Shown: positions 32,391-44,223 of the stretch, one piece after another
Layout of the letters: each line of letters begins with the position of its first letter
Position numbering within the stretch: position 1 is the first letter of the stretch
Assembly: GCA_022266195.1 (NCBI GenBank)
Contig: WHVY01000002.1
Span: 10,617,001 to 10,681,000 of the forward strand
DNA length: 64,000 bases
DNA from: Tetranychus cinnabarinus
Lineage: Eukaryota > Arthropoda > Arachnida > Trombidiformes > Tetranychidae
Direction of reading: 5' to 3'
Position numbers and translations under genes: made by a program
Notes under the pieces: generated by a model
Databases searched by the model: none
What the model saw: the letters and a program-made list of their open reading frames with translations, nothing else
What the model was told of the DNA's origin: nothing

Positions 32391-33812
32391 TGGAATTAAT
32401 AAAACAAAACTTTCTCTTTTGGATTCGTCACTTTAGATTTAAACAATCTTATCCTGTAACTTGTAACTTGTAACAACTAAATCAGGCTAACAACAAAAAA
32501 ACAAAGAAACCTCTGGTTATCTTTGCTTTTGGTCAGGTCTAATGGCGACCCAACTTATTTTTTTAACAAGAAAAAACATCAACAACAGGTATGGACATAA
32601 AAGCTGACTATGGCAAGCAACGGGAGTCTTACCCAAAGACTAACCCAAAACAACTTGAGACACAAACGATGGTTTTTAAAATAACAAAAACAGTTCGAGA
32701 TGATTTACAAAAGTTAAAATGTTGACTTAACGTGGTTAACAAGTTCAGAACCGGATGATAAAATGAAGAAAAAAAGATTCAAGAATCAGAGCGAGAATTC
32801 AAGAGGAAAAAATGATGATATAGAGTTTAAAAAACTTAGAGAGAGAGAAAGAGAGAGCTAAAAGGTAAAAGGAGGGGATTGGTTAAAAAGAAAGGAAAGA
32901 AAGACTCAGATTGAGGAGGAATAAGAGTAAGAAAGATTCAATGAGAGAGAACGAAAGACATGAAATTGGGTTATAATCAACAGGATGTCGACAATTAATG
33001 ATCTTTATTGAAAAAAAACTTGGTCTTACTGTTGTAACTGTTGATGATGATTTTATTAATACCGTTGTTTTAACCGAAAGATTGAAATGTTGAAGTAAAT
33101 GTCTTAATAATGTTTTTCTCTATTTTCCTTCATAACTAGCAAATATTGAAGAAATTAACAGAAAAAAGGTTGACCAGGAGATAAAAGAAAGACAAGAAAG
33201 AGAAGTGCAAAAAAACTTGACCAGGCCCGAATGTCCGATGGAAACCAAAGATCTCTGGTCTCTTGTCCAATGAGAAGAAAGACAGACTCTGTGATGGCGG
33301 GAACGTTATTTAAAAAACCTTTACCCTCAGTCCTTCAGCATATCGTTAACAGAATTTGATTGTTTAATAAATCAGGATATTTTTAGAGCAAAAATTCACT
33401 TTCAAAACGTTTCAACTTTTATAAAAGTTACCCAAAATTGGTGAATAATTCAATTATGGCGCATTTTGAAACAACAGTTGGATTGGTTTATCCTTTACTA
33501 AAGACCCTTTTGCAAAGAGTATGACTTTTACTATTTGTCCTTTTGTTCAACATGATTGTATAATGATTAACATGCATGTTTTTATGTAAAGTGATTAAAA
33601 TCCAATGACATCCATCATATTACAGTTGATAACATTTATAAGTTATTGACGAGTTATTCTTTAGATTTTGGTTAATTTGAAATGTAAAATAGTCTTCATT
33701 TTTCTCAATAATGACATTCCTCTAGCTAATTAATTTAATCAAACAAAGATACAAATGCAAATGTAATTGCAAAAAATTGAAAAAGTAAACTAAATGATTG
33801 GGATGGAGATGA
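32391..33812. other. Upstream region of the TOX-like gene with a GA-rich tract
   Basis: A GA-repeat region lies at about 32840-32960. Otherwise AT-rich; no gene was recognised. The right part holds the MRPL18 3' UTR. Confidence 0.5.
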
Positions 33813-34683
33813 TTAAAGATCCCTTCTTCTTCTTGGCCATATGAATAAAGGTTCTCTTAAACTGAGTCCAGATTTGGTTATACCATCGAGAAATGCAACA
33901 GTCTGTAGAGAGTAAGAGTATGAATTAATTTTTTGACAAAGCAAATTAGATTAAGATAGAAGAGAATATAATTTTTAAAATTGAATTATCTTAAATATCA
34001 GAAGTTGGAGTTCGAACTATAAATTGATTCAAAAGTAAAGTACCTTTGGTGATTGTAATTGTTCCGGTGTGATGCCATTGAATGCGTACAAAATACCGCC
34101 TTCTAAACACCTTCTTGCTAAAATCTGGCCCAAGTTTTCGACTGCTTCCATATCTATTAAACTGAAATAAAAAGGAAAAAGGTTAAGCAATGCACTTTGA
34201 CAATTGAGGAAATTAAAAATAATAAAACAACTTCGGAAGGATTCCTAATCACCTATTAAGCTGAGATGCTACTCCATCCTCATCAGTAGACGCTCTAATT
34301 ATGACGCGGCCAGAATGGTGAATAAGTTTCGCTTCGTATCGATTCCTGAATTTTTCCAACACAACTCTATTGAGAGCAATATTAAAAAAGTTAGTTTCAA
34401 GCACATTGGATTAGAAGTATCATTGGAAATCTGTGACTTACTTATTCCAGAAACACTTGGCTGTTTTATCCAGTTCCCAGCCTAGTGGTTTGACCTCAAA
34501 ACTCAACTGTTCAAGATTACGAGGGTTACGATTCTCTAATTGAGAAGGTGGAAAGTCATTGGGACCAGATTGACCTCTGGCAACATCTTCCGGTGTCAAT
34601 TCAATATCAGATTGAACTCGCGTGATTCTTTTGGTGATGTATCCAGCGAAATAACGCCTTTGTGTATTGAAAAGGATCGACAT
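33813..34683 (-). CDS. MRPL18: Mitochondrial large-subunit ribosomal protein uL18m
   Basis: Exons 34683..34442, 34366..34253, 34161..34044 and 33902..33813 with consistent phases (2, 2, 0) give 187 residues. The start at 34683 (MSILFNTQRRYFAGYITKRI) gives a basic, hydroxylated mitochondrial presequence; an upstream in-frame ATG at 34740 would add 19 residues. Diagnostic sequence: NRNPRNLEQL, GWELDKTAKCFWNK, GRVIIRASTDE, LGQILARRCLEGGI and the C-terminal SLREPLFIW. The protein belongs to the central protuberance of the mitoribosome. Length is close to human MRPL18 (180). Confidence 0.88.
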
Positions 34684-35324
34684 GACACCACAGTGATTAA
34701 AGCAAAAAATAGGAAGCCTTATTAAATCAATACAAAACAACTCAACACGAGAAAAATTTTAACAGCATTCAAAACATCTGATGTAGAAAGAACAAAAATT
34801 GCCAATAGATGTCACGTTAGAAGCTCTTTTTCAACCGTTTTTGATTTTATGATAAAAAAGTTGTAAACTATTAACTTAATTAAAGATTGCCTTTGCTATC
34901 AAAATTTGTCTTCCGAGCTTTTTATTAAAATAACCGAAAGAGGAATTGACGTCACTAAAGTTCTGAGTTCTCGTTTTTAGTCTGTGACATGAACAAGTCC
35001 CATCACAAGTCTCAAACGTGAAAGTCTATCGTTATATCACTTTGGAAGCTTTTTGGCAAAAAGTTTCATTTCGCTTTCTTGAAAAATTTTGTTCTCGCGT
35101 TAATTTTCAAGATTTGAAAACAAAAAGGGATAACTCGGAACTAGGCCCGATGAAAATGGCAGGTAAAAGATTGTTTTTATTGTAAAATAATGTTAATTTG
35201 CATTCTCATTTTATTTCAATCTCATATTTCCATATTTTTTGCCTCATGTAATCACGATTTAAACAACGAGTCACATTAATCATGTTACAATTTGAAATAT
35301 ATACAAATAGTTCACTGGCGATTA
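34684..35324. other. Intergenic: MRPL18 promoter and 3' end of the ML-domain gene
   Basis: No gene was recognised. A tiny ATG-to-donor possibility at 35151-35163 on the plus strand has no following exon. Confidence 0.45.
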
Positions 35325-35893
35325 TTATGCTTTAGATTTGGGTTTGAGTACAGCTGCAAATTTGACACAGAAAATGGATTTATTTTCATCGTCCATCAAA
35401 GAAATCTCAATGTCAACTGGGATCGATGGATATTCATTCTTGACTGGTAAACTGATTGTCATGGTTGAAACAGAGTTGGCTTCGATTGGACATTTAACTC
35501 CCCAATTGGTACAAGCGTCAGAAGCAATGGAAAAAGGTACTTTAACAGTCCTCATTAAGATGCCCCAAATTTTGACATCGGCCTTGGCAGTTTGGTTATC
35601 TAAACAGTAAAAATAGTTAGTTTCTTCTGATCAACCTTTTGTGAATAAATTTCAACAAAAAATAAGGTTAATTTTAAATACTTACAGGTTTGAAAATCAG
35701 CTGTCATTGAGGCTGTTTCACCTTTCACCAAAACACATTTATCCTCATCATCGTTGAATGTACATCCAGGGACAGTTAAACTATTAAGTCGACCGTTGTC
35801 AGAGCCACAGTCACGAAGGATTGTGGCCAAACAGCTGGACATAAAGCAAACAATCAACACAAGTGAAAAAGTATTATACAGATGATTAGCCAT
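35325..35893 (-). CDS. Secreted ML-domain lipid-binding protein (NPC2 / Der p 2 type)
   Basis: Exons 35893..35686 and 35599..35325 (phase 1) encode 160 residues. A signal peptide (MANHLYNTFSLVLIVCFMSS) precedes the ML fold: ILRDCGSDNGRL, VPGCTF, DKCVLVKGETASMTADFQT, PFSIASDACTNWGVKCPIEA, NEYPSIPVDIEISLMDDENK and FCVKF. The six Cys residues that form three disulfides in NPC2 and in group 2 mite allergens are all present at the expected spacing. ML proteins bind sterols or other lipids in lysosomes, gut or extracellular fluid. Whether this is the NPC2 orthologue or one of the expanded arthropod ML genes cannot be told here. Confidence 0.85.
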
Positions 35894-36658
35894 GATTATA
35901 TTTACTGATGAATGGTAAGTTTAGTTGTTTAGCAAATGATGTCCGATGAAGCCGCAACCAGTGAATGTTAAAGTAAGAAGAATGGCGTTTATTTACAAAG
36001 AGCTTTGATCTGATTGTTATAAGGAGTTGGCTGTTGAAATCAGACCAAGTCAGCTCAACAATTAAATTGCTTGGAGAAACAAAATGTGAAAATGACAAAT
36101 CTAAGCGAATCAGTTCTGCTGGCCAGAAAATAAGATGCTCATTTGCTTGATTTCAACCGATAAAACTGTTTAAGTATTGTTAAAATTTCCGGTTTTTTTT
36201 GCTTTTTTGTCTCCTTAAAGTGAAATGAGTTTTTTGTTGCTGTTGTTTTCACTAAATAGTAGCAAATAAACTTTAATTACTTTAACCTTGTTACCAAAAT
36301 GAACACTTTCAAACTGAAAACAATTCAAAGATAACAATTAAATTACGTCAGAATATACTTTTCATATTTACAATTTTTTTCCACGAATATGGTAAATACT
36401 AGTAAAGTAGTTGATAAACTTAATTATCTCAAAGTAAGATTAACATCTGATTCCACTGAATTCCTCTTGATGTATATTCAAGAGTCACTCGAACTAATTA
36501 ATAGCGAAATTAACTTTTATTGAGTGTTTTACATCAATATAAGATCAATAGAAAGCGTAAATGATTTACAAAAGGTCTTTTATAAGAAATTTAAGGTAAT
36601 ATTTAAACAAATATTTACCAGCTACTAAGATATGTATTTCACATTGTACTTAGTAATT
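35894..36658. other. Intergenic
   Basis: Promoter of the ML-domain gene and 3' flank of fucosidase 1. AT-rich; nothing else was recognised. Confidence 0.45.
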
Positions 36659-38625
36659 TCATTTTCTTATAATTGGGTTAGTAATCTTCAAAACCCAACC
36701 GTAAAGATTGGAGATTACAGGCTTCAAATTGATTCGGAATTTTTTGTCAACATCATTGTACCAAGTTAAATCTATTAAGGAGCCATCAGGGGAAATCATT
36801 TGAACCTGTGTGGACTTGAATTTACCATAAAGTGATCCAAGGTTGATGAGGTTACTTTTTGGCCAGTCCAGTAAAATGGCATAAACAGTCGGGATTTCAG
36901 ATATTTTAGGTTCAGTGTAGCTGTAGAATGAGAAAAAATTATGATCAGTTGTGAGCAAATTCATCGATATTCCAATTACACTTACTAAATATTCTCGGTT
37001 AAGGAATCGTTTTGATAAACCCAAGGTTGAGTGTTATAAATTGCTTCGCCATTAACTGCAAGCCAATTACCCATTTGTCTCAATCTTTCTTCCATGACTG
37101 GAGGCAATGTACCTTCAGCCGTTGGTCCAATATTTATCAACATGTTGCCACCGTAGCTGAATTTTGAGTACGATTGTTTACGAAGGAAGCAATTAAAATG
37201 AGATCGCCATGATAATGCAAATTTTAATTACCTAACAGTTTTGACAAGAGTTGAAATAACTTCTTGGTTGGTCAAATAGTCATTGATTGTTGAAGTATGA
37301 ACATAACCCCAGGAGTTTTTATCGATTGTCATTGCATTTTCCCATTTCCTTTTTTGTAACGTTCCAGGTAAATAACGATCATCACATGTTAAGAATCCTC
37401 CATGGTTACACATTATTCCATCTCCCCAGCGATCATTGATAACAACAGTGTCTTTAACCGGACTAGATTAGAAGAGTATAAAGAATAGGATTTACAATAT
37501 ATAAACGCATTATTATCTTTCTCATTAAAATAATAATTTGCTATCATAAGAGTTAGCGTTAATCTAAAGTCTAAATATATAAAAAGATAGTCAACTTCAA
37601 ACAGAGTATTCATATCACTCAAAGAACAGGTTCACTTGTTCTCAGCTGAAAAACTGCAATGATAACACAAAATAATAATTACAGTGAATAGCAGTTTTGA
37701 AAATTATCTTTACCTTTCATTATAGAGCCATGCAATAAAATCTCTCGCAGTCCAATAAGCATCTGGTGCTCCCTGATCACCGTCAGACCAGATCACTTCT
37801 GGTTTGTAAGTATTAACAATATCGTAAAGCTCTGGGACGGTTTTTCCCTGTTAAACAAGAACAGAAATAAGATTATGAAAAAGGCATCAATTAAAGTTAA
37901 ATATGACTTACATGAGAGTAGAAATTTGTTGTATAATTGTTGGCTTGATCGAGTAAAAAAAGCGGGTTGAACCATTCAAATAACGAATGATACAGTCCAA
38001 ATCGAAGGTCAGTCTTTCTTATTGCAGTAGCAAGTTCACCTATTGTTTATAAATAAAATAATGGAATGAAAGGGACCGATTAAAAACTAACCTTTCACAT
38101 TTACAATTTCAAACAATAGTGAACAGTGTCAAGCATAACTAAATGTTTTAATTATTTATTACCAACTAAATCACGTTTAGGTCCTACATCCATTGCATTC
38201 CAATTCCAGGAGGTTTTCGATGGCCATAAAGTGAACCCTTCATGATGCTTAGTCGTCAATACTACGTATTTAGCTCCAGAAGCGTTGAAAACTGAGGCCC
38301 AATAATCGGGATTATAGTGTTTAGCGGTGAATGAAGGAGCAAACTCTGGGTAAGTAAAATTGGGTTTGAAATTTTTCTCCATGTATTGAACACAATCATC
38401 TTCTTTGTTGTTTTGCCAATAGTACCAGAACCATTCACTTTTAAAAGCTGGGACCGAGAAAAGACCCCAATGGATAAAGATTCCTACCTTTGAATCGTCA
38501 TACCAACTAGGTAATGGCCGAGAATCAATTGAATCCCATGTTGGTTCATATTTAGTGTTGGGTACTGCTGAAGTTTGGATTCCTATGGAACATAGTAAAA
38601 CAAGTAAACCAACAAATTGTGACAT
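36659..38625 (-). CDS. FUCA1: Alpha-L-fucosidase 1 (GH29)
   Basis: Six exons (38625..38163, 38039..37912, 37847..37714, 37462..37232, 37156..36986 and 36920..36659) with consistent phases give 462 residues. A signal peptide (MSQFVGLLVLLCSIGIQTSA) is followed by the GH29 barrel: RPLPSWYDDSKVGIFIHWGL, KYVVLTTKHHEGFTLWPSKT, GPKRDLV, VIWSDGD with the nucleophile Asp219, VVINDRWGDG and NMLINIGPTAEGTLPP. The C-terminal beta domain starts at SYTEPK. It removes alpha-L-fucose from glycans, in lysosomes or after secretion. All five intron positions match the neighbour at 39737-41513, so the pair arose by tandem duplication. Confidence 0.93.
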
Positions 38626-39736
38626 TATTGATGAATCCCAAGCAACTAATTCATCTAACAAATATTTCCTGGTTAAATAATACAACTAACACGAGATATT
38701 AATTCTTATTATTAATAATTCAATCATATGTATTGTTTTATTTGTTATTGTCTATTTACCAAGAAGAACTATATCTGAAAAAATAATACAATAACACTGA
38801 GTGCTATCTAAACCTGGAGCGGTCCCAATGTTTTTGTCATAAGATTGTGAATCAAAAGAATTGTTTCCAAATAATTTTGATTATTACCACCGTTAAGTTA
38901 TTGTTTAGAAGATCTGTTTGATTTGATTAGATGATTTAGCTATTAGTAGCAATGATAATGCCAACATTGTTCAGGAAAAAGGCTTTATACATCAATGTTA
39001 AGATTTTTAAAGATTGTTCAAATAAGATTAACAGTGATTTGAAAAGCACAGGCAATTACAAGTTCAAAGACATGTTGCTTGTTGTTTATTAAGTGATCTT
39101 TAGATTAGCATTTAAAACGAGTGATGCTATTCAAACATTAAAAAGTTTATTGTACAGTTTATTGTATTTTCAACAGGTATAGCTAATCAACTTGTTACCT
39201 CTTTTAAATGAATTATGTTTACAACCATTGAAAATAGATTGATCTGTAAAATGCAGATTTTCAAGTACTTTCATGTTTAAATTCAATTTATTATATCGTC
39301 AAAAACAAATGAATCACAGCATAATTGTAAATTGTATTTGATCATATTTGAAGTTACCCGAAGTTACAAAAAACGCGCTGATTAGTTGATGTAATGTATA
39401 TCTGATTAAATATTTAACAATTGATAGTATTGAAAAGTCAGCGACAATAAAAATGACTGTTAGAAAATTTATTGACGCTCATTAGCTCGTTTCTAACCGT
39501 TTGTACAAATGATTAGAGATGAAGTTATCAATTCAGCTGACACTGACTTTGACTAAAGATTAAAGAGTGCTAAATAGACTCTTGAGTGTTTTTCAGAATG
39601 AGCAATTGATTAAAGAAAATGGTTTATCATTTCTATTTATTTAAAGTCGCTTGTTATAATAAAGGAAACACGTAAACATACAAAATAGGAAACAGAAATG
39701 ATCACCAATACAAGAGTCAAATGGTGATTAGATCAA
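38626..39736. other. Spacer between the two fucosidase genes
   Basis: About 1.1 kb of AT-rich sequence with the promoter of fucosidase 1. No gene or repeat was recognised. Confidence 0.5.
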
Positions 39737-41513
39737 CTATATCGGAACAACATGGGATAATACAAGTACCCAACCCCAAAGATCCGAAATAATTGGATTG
39801 AGGTGGACAATGATATGCGAACCACGTTTAGACCAAACCAAAGGCGTATAACTACCATCAGCCCCGATGAAATTGATCTCTGTTTTGTTACCGTTTGCAG
39901 AAACTGCACCAAGCTCTAGATGGTTGTTTGCTGGCCAATCCAAAAATATCGCATAAGCTGAGGATTCCTCCGAGTATTTAGGTTCAGTATAGCTGTCGTT
40001 AAGAGTAAAAGAAATTATGAGTCTTTGATTGATGAAAAATTGAGCGATTGGTTTCATTTTTTACTACTCACTAAACATCTTTGGTTAAGGTATCATTTTG
40101 ATATACCCAGGGTTGGGTATTGTAAATCGCCTCTCCATTAGCCTTTAACCAATTACCCATTTGCCGTAACCTTTCCTCCATAATTGGGGGCAGAGTTCCT
40201 TCTGCGGTTGGTCCAACATTGATCAACAAGTTACCTCCATAGCTGTTGAAATAATATAAATCGATTAAAGTCAATATCGATATTTAAAATTATACTAACC
40301 TGATAGTTTTAACCAGTGTAGAAATGATTTCTTTATAAGTCAAATAATCAGCGGTTGTTGATTGCTTAACGTAACCCCAAGAATGTCTATCTAAAGTCAT
40401 TGCATTTTCCCATTTTCTTTGTTGCAATGATCCAGGAAGAAAACGATCTGAACATGTAAGGTAACCTCCGTGATTGCAAATGATTCCGCTTCCCCAACGA
40501 TCATTGATAACAACCGTGTCTTTGACAGGACTATAAAAATTAGAATAGACCATGATTAGTATAATGAGGTAAGTCGTTCAATTACTTTTGCTTACCTTTC
40601 ATTATACAGCCAAGCAATCCATTCCTTTGAAGTCCAGTATTCATCGGTGGCATTCCAATCTCCATCTGACCAAATTATCTCTGGCTTATAAGTGTTCACC
40701 AAGTCATACAGTTCAGGAATAGTTTTAGTCTGTCATTTAATCAGATTTAGAGGTAAGTTAAAAAATTAAACTTATATTTCAATGAATATATTATTAATAA
40801 TACTTTAGGGAATAATTGGGTACTAAAATTGTTAGCTTGGTCGCTCAAAAATAAGGGATTAAACCATTCATACAGCGAGTGGTAGAGTCCGAATCTGATG
40901 TCAGTTTTACGAATCGCAGTGGCCAATTCACCTAATCAACATTGTAAAGAAAATAAATAATTTGATACTGTGACGTGTTTAACATTAATTAACCCTACTT
41001 TTACATGCTAAAGTTGTATGAATGATTAAAATGAAATATATCAAGCTTACCAACTAAATCACGTTTAGGTCCTATATCCATTGCATTCCAATTCCAGGAG
41101 GTTTTAGATGGCCACAAAGTGAACCCTTCATGATGTTTACTCGTCAATACCACGTATCTAGCTCCAGCAGCTTTGAAAACTGAGGCCCAATAATCGGGAT
41201 TATAATGTTTAGCGGTGAATGAAGGAGCAAACTCGGCATAAGAAAAGTTGGGTTTGTAATATAGTGACATATAGTCAATCAGTTTTTGGTTATTAAGTCC
41301 CTTCCAGTCCCACCAGAACCATTCACTTTGCTTTGCAGGAACTGAGAAAACTCCCCAGTGAATGAATATTCCAATTTTTGAATTATCATACCATTCCGGT
41401 AAAGGTCGCGAATCAATTGATTCCCATGTTGGCTTATAGCGGCGTGAGTGAACAGATGATCGCACAGCAAAGAGACATGAAAATATCAATAGCAAACAAT
41501 ATTTGCCTAACAT
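39737..41513 (-). CDS. FUCA1: Alpha-L-fucosidase 2 (GH29), tandem paralogue
   Basis: Six exons (41513..41051, 40931..40804, 40729..40596, 40530..40300, 40242..40072 and 39992..39737) give 460 residues. The first five exons have exactly the same lengths as in fucosidase 1 (463, 128, 134, 231 and 171 nt). Signal peptide MLGKYCLLLIFSCLFAVRSS; barrel motifs KIGIFIHWGVFSVP, YVVLTSKHHEGFTLWPSKT, IIWSDGDW with nucleophile Asp219, VVINDRWGSG and NLLINVGPTAEGTLPP. Exons 4 and 5 are the most conserved between the copies, while the loop after FWW (WKGLNNQKLIDYMSLYY) and the C-terminal domain differ. Both copies look catalytically intact. Confidence 0.93.
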
Positions 41514-42582
41514 CTTTATTAACCGGTGATTATTTTAAAGTTCAAGAGATTGATTTATAGTCACAATTAGAGATGAATTAATATTACGAATTGCCCGTTT
41601 ATCCAATTTTACAGCTGTTTGTTCAATTGCAACTTTATTACCAGGTAAATGAAAATAACTGTTATGTCGATGGAAACATTTTAATAAACAACATAATTTA
41701 AAAATCCTATGGCTTGAAGAGGTAGAAGTTGATTTATAGTGTTATGATGATAATGAAAGGTTATTGTAATAACATTTGATAAATAACTTTACGATAATAC
41801 AAAAACAAATAAGCAATCTTTGTCAATCAATCTTGTCCAAGTTTGTTACAGTATTGTTAGAAGTGTAATGTTTTGTTGTCTCATCTCATGGATAAGATTG
41901 GTTATTGGTAAGATTACCTTTTCACAATGGAAGAATAACAAAATACGTTAAACTCACGAATTGACATCAACATTATCATTTAATTGTTCAATTCTTTCAG
42001 TGACTCTTTGTTTACACTGATTATTTTATAGATAAAGATTCAAGTCACATTGATCTGTGGTCTTTGATCGACAAGTAAAAAAAGAGAGTGAAAAAAATAA
42101 ATTAATTAGCAAAATTAGGCATTTAAAAGTAGCTGGTTGAGTCTCTGTTTCAAACTTGAATACTAACATCATTAAACCTTTCCAGAACTAAAGTTTGCTC
42201 AGCAGCTCAGCAATGTATCGTTTGGTTAACAAGTACAGTTTGAAAAACAGATTTAGTTGAGCTGAATCTTTGTTCAGAGCCATCAGCAATCAATTCTAAT
42301 TCACTTTCTTACATTTATTAATAGCTTATTTGAGTTTGGATGCTTGGAATTAAATTTTTACCAATAACTGGTTTTGACTTTAATATTATTTTTTCCTGTT
42401 TTATTATTAAAAATGGGTGATTTATTCATTTCAAATGAGATTTTATTGTAATTCAATTGTGATACAATTGTTGAATTTCACACATGAATTCTTCATAGGA
42501 AAAATGTCGGACATTGGAAAGTTTAAGAATAAAGTTTTATTTCGAGATTAATTTAGTTTGAAGTTATTTGATAAGAGTAAAT
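41514..42582. other. Intergenic: fucosidase 2 promoter and SGPL1 3' flank
   Basis: An AATAAA for SGPL1 (minus) lies at 42541-42536. Otherwise AT-rich; nothing else was recognised. Confidence 0.45.
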
Positions 42583-44223
42583 TTACTTGTATTGAGTAGA
42601 GTAATAAGAATCGATAAATTGATTGGCAAAGTAAGATATGAGTGATCTATCAGGAATACTCTGCGACATACCATAGAGAGCAGCTTGGCCATCTAATTTA
42701 GTATGTTTGCTACGATTGGCATAAAGATTTGATGCAATCTCACGAATGTCTTGTAATAGGTTATCGATAACTCCTTTCTTAGTGTGCATCAAAGTGAAAC
42801 AAATGTGAAAAGCGGATGGAAATTGTAAAACATTGACGTTCCAACCTTTCTGAGTAAGATTATCACTTAATAAAAATATATTGAAATCATCTGAGGTCAA
42901 AGCTACCACAGATAATTTTGGCGTGCCACAAATCTTAAGGCCTTGAATTTTGGCAGCTTCTTTGACAAAATAACGAGTAACTTCTAAAATAGCCTTAGTT
43001 TTGGAAACATAGCCTTCATGACCATGGTACATCAAAGCAGCCCAACAGTCAGCAATAACTCCACCAGGTCGTGATCCAAGAATTGTCGGTGATGCATAAA
43101 GACCACCAGGCCAATTTGGGGTGACAAAATATTGATAACGACGAAGTTCATTGTTGGCGTACATTACTACAGAGGTACCCTTTGGTGCGTATCCATATTT
43201 GTGTGTATCAGCAGTAATACTTGTTACTCCAGGAACACTGAAGTCAAAACGTTCATCCACTTTATATCCAGCATCATTAACGAAAGGATTCAAAAAACCT
43301 CCAAGGCAAGCATCTACGTGCACAGGAATGTTGTATTGTTTACCTAGTTTAGCAATTTCTTCAATTGGATCGTAAATTCCGTGAGGAAAAGCGGGCGCTG
43401 AACCTACCAACAAACATGTATTTCCATTTATGGCAGCTTTCATTTTTTTAAGATAAACTTTTTTGGTAATTGGATCCACAGGAACATGATTAATCTGGAC
43501 TTTTAGGAGCTCTGCTGCTTTATCAAAAGCAGGATGAGCTGTAATTGGCACAATGATTTCAGGATTACGGATACCCATAACGTATTTAGCATAATTACGA
43601 TAAGCTTTTACAGCTAAAACAATACTTTCGGTTCCACCGGTCGATACAACTCCACAAGCTTCAGGCCCTCCTTTGTAAAGATTGCACGTCATTCGAACCA
43701 CTTCAGCTTCCATTTTCCGGATTCCAGGGAAAACATCAGCATGTAATGGATTAGTGTAAGCTGTTTTCCTGTATACGTTACTCATCAAATCCAGAAATTC
43801 AGTATCTTGTTGATCACTATAAATACCACCAGATACTCTTCCTTCCTGCCATTTGATAGAACCAATTGACATATAGTTATCCACTTGCTTCATAACTTGG
43901 TCAGCATTGGATCCGCGAGCAGGTAAAGTAGTCTGAAAAGTCCTATTTTTATAAATTCCCATCAATTCATCGTCGATGACACCGAGAACTTTATTAATCT
44001 CTTTATTTGCAAAATATCCAAGACCAGGTATTTTTAGGATAATTCTTGTAAATTTTTGCTTACAAAGTGACCAATAATCTTCATTGACATCAGCCTTAAA
44101 GGCTGCCCATAATTTAATAATCAAGAACCAAAATAAAGATGTAATTGCGAATAATACGAATGGCTCATATTCCCCAGCAACTGCGTTGAATTTCGATCTT
44201 TGTGCTTGGAGAAAGTCCATCAT
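42583..44223 (-). CDS. SGPL1: Sphingosine-1-phosphate lyase
   Basis: One uninterrupted exon encodes 546 residues from the ATG at 44223 (MMDFLQAQRSKF); the frame extends upstream to 44292 but the MMDF start fits the family better. An N-terminal membrane helix (FVLFAITSLFWFLIIKLW) anchors it in the ER with a cytosolic PLP-dependent decarboxylase-type domain: NPLHADVFPGIRKMEAEVVR, GVVSTGGTESI, PVHVDACLGGF, and SITADTHKYGYAPKG with the PLP lysine at about residue 342. It cleaves sphingosine-1-phosphate to hexadecenal and phosphoethanolamine, the exit step of sphingolipid catabolism. Length is close to human SGPL1 (568). The lack of introns is notable for this locus. Confidence 0.94.
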   Translation of the reverse strand: MMDFLQAQRSKFNAVAGEYEPFVLFAITSLFWFLIIKLWAAFKADVNEDYWSLCKQKFTRIILKIPGLGYFANKEINKVLGVIDDELMGIYKNRTFQTTLPARGSNADQVMKQVDNYMSIGSIKWQEGRVSGGIYSDQQDTEFLDLMSNVYRKTAYTNPLHADVFPGIRKMEAEVVRMTCNLYKGGPEACGVVSTGGTESIVLAVKAYRNYAKYVMGIRNPEIIVPITAHPAFDKAAELLKVQINHVPVDPITKKVYLKKMKAAINGNTCLLVGSAPAFPHGIYDPIEEIAKLGKQYNIPVHVDACLGGFLNPFVNDAGYKVDERFDFSVPGVTSITADTHKYGYAPKGTSVVMYANNELRRYQYFVTPNWPGGLYASPTILGSRPGGVIADCWAALMYHGHEGYVSKTKAILEVTRYFVKEAAKIQGLKICGTPKLSVVALTSDDFNIFLLSDNLTQKGWNVNVLQFPSAFHICFTLMHTKKGVIDNLLQDIREIASNLYANRSKHTKLDGQAALYGMSQSIPDRSLISYFANQFIDSYYSTQYK

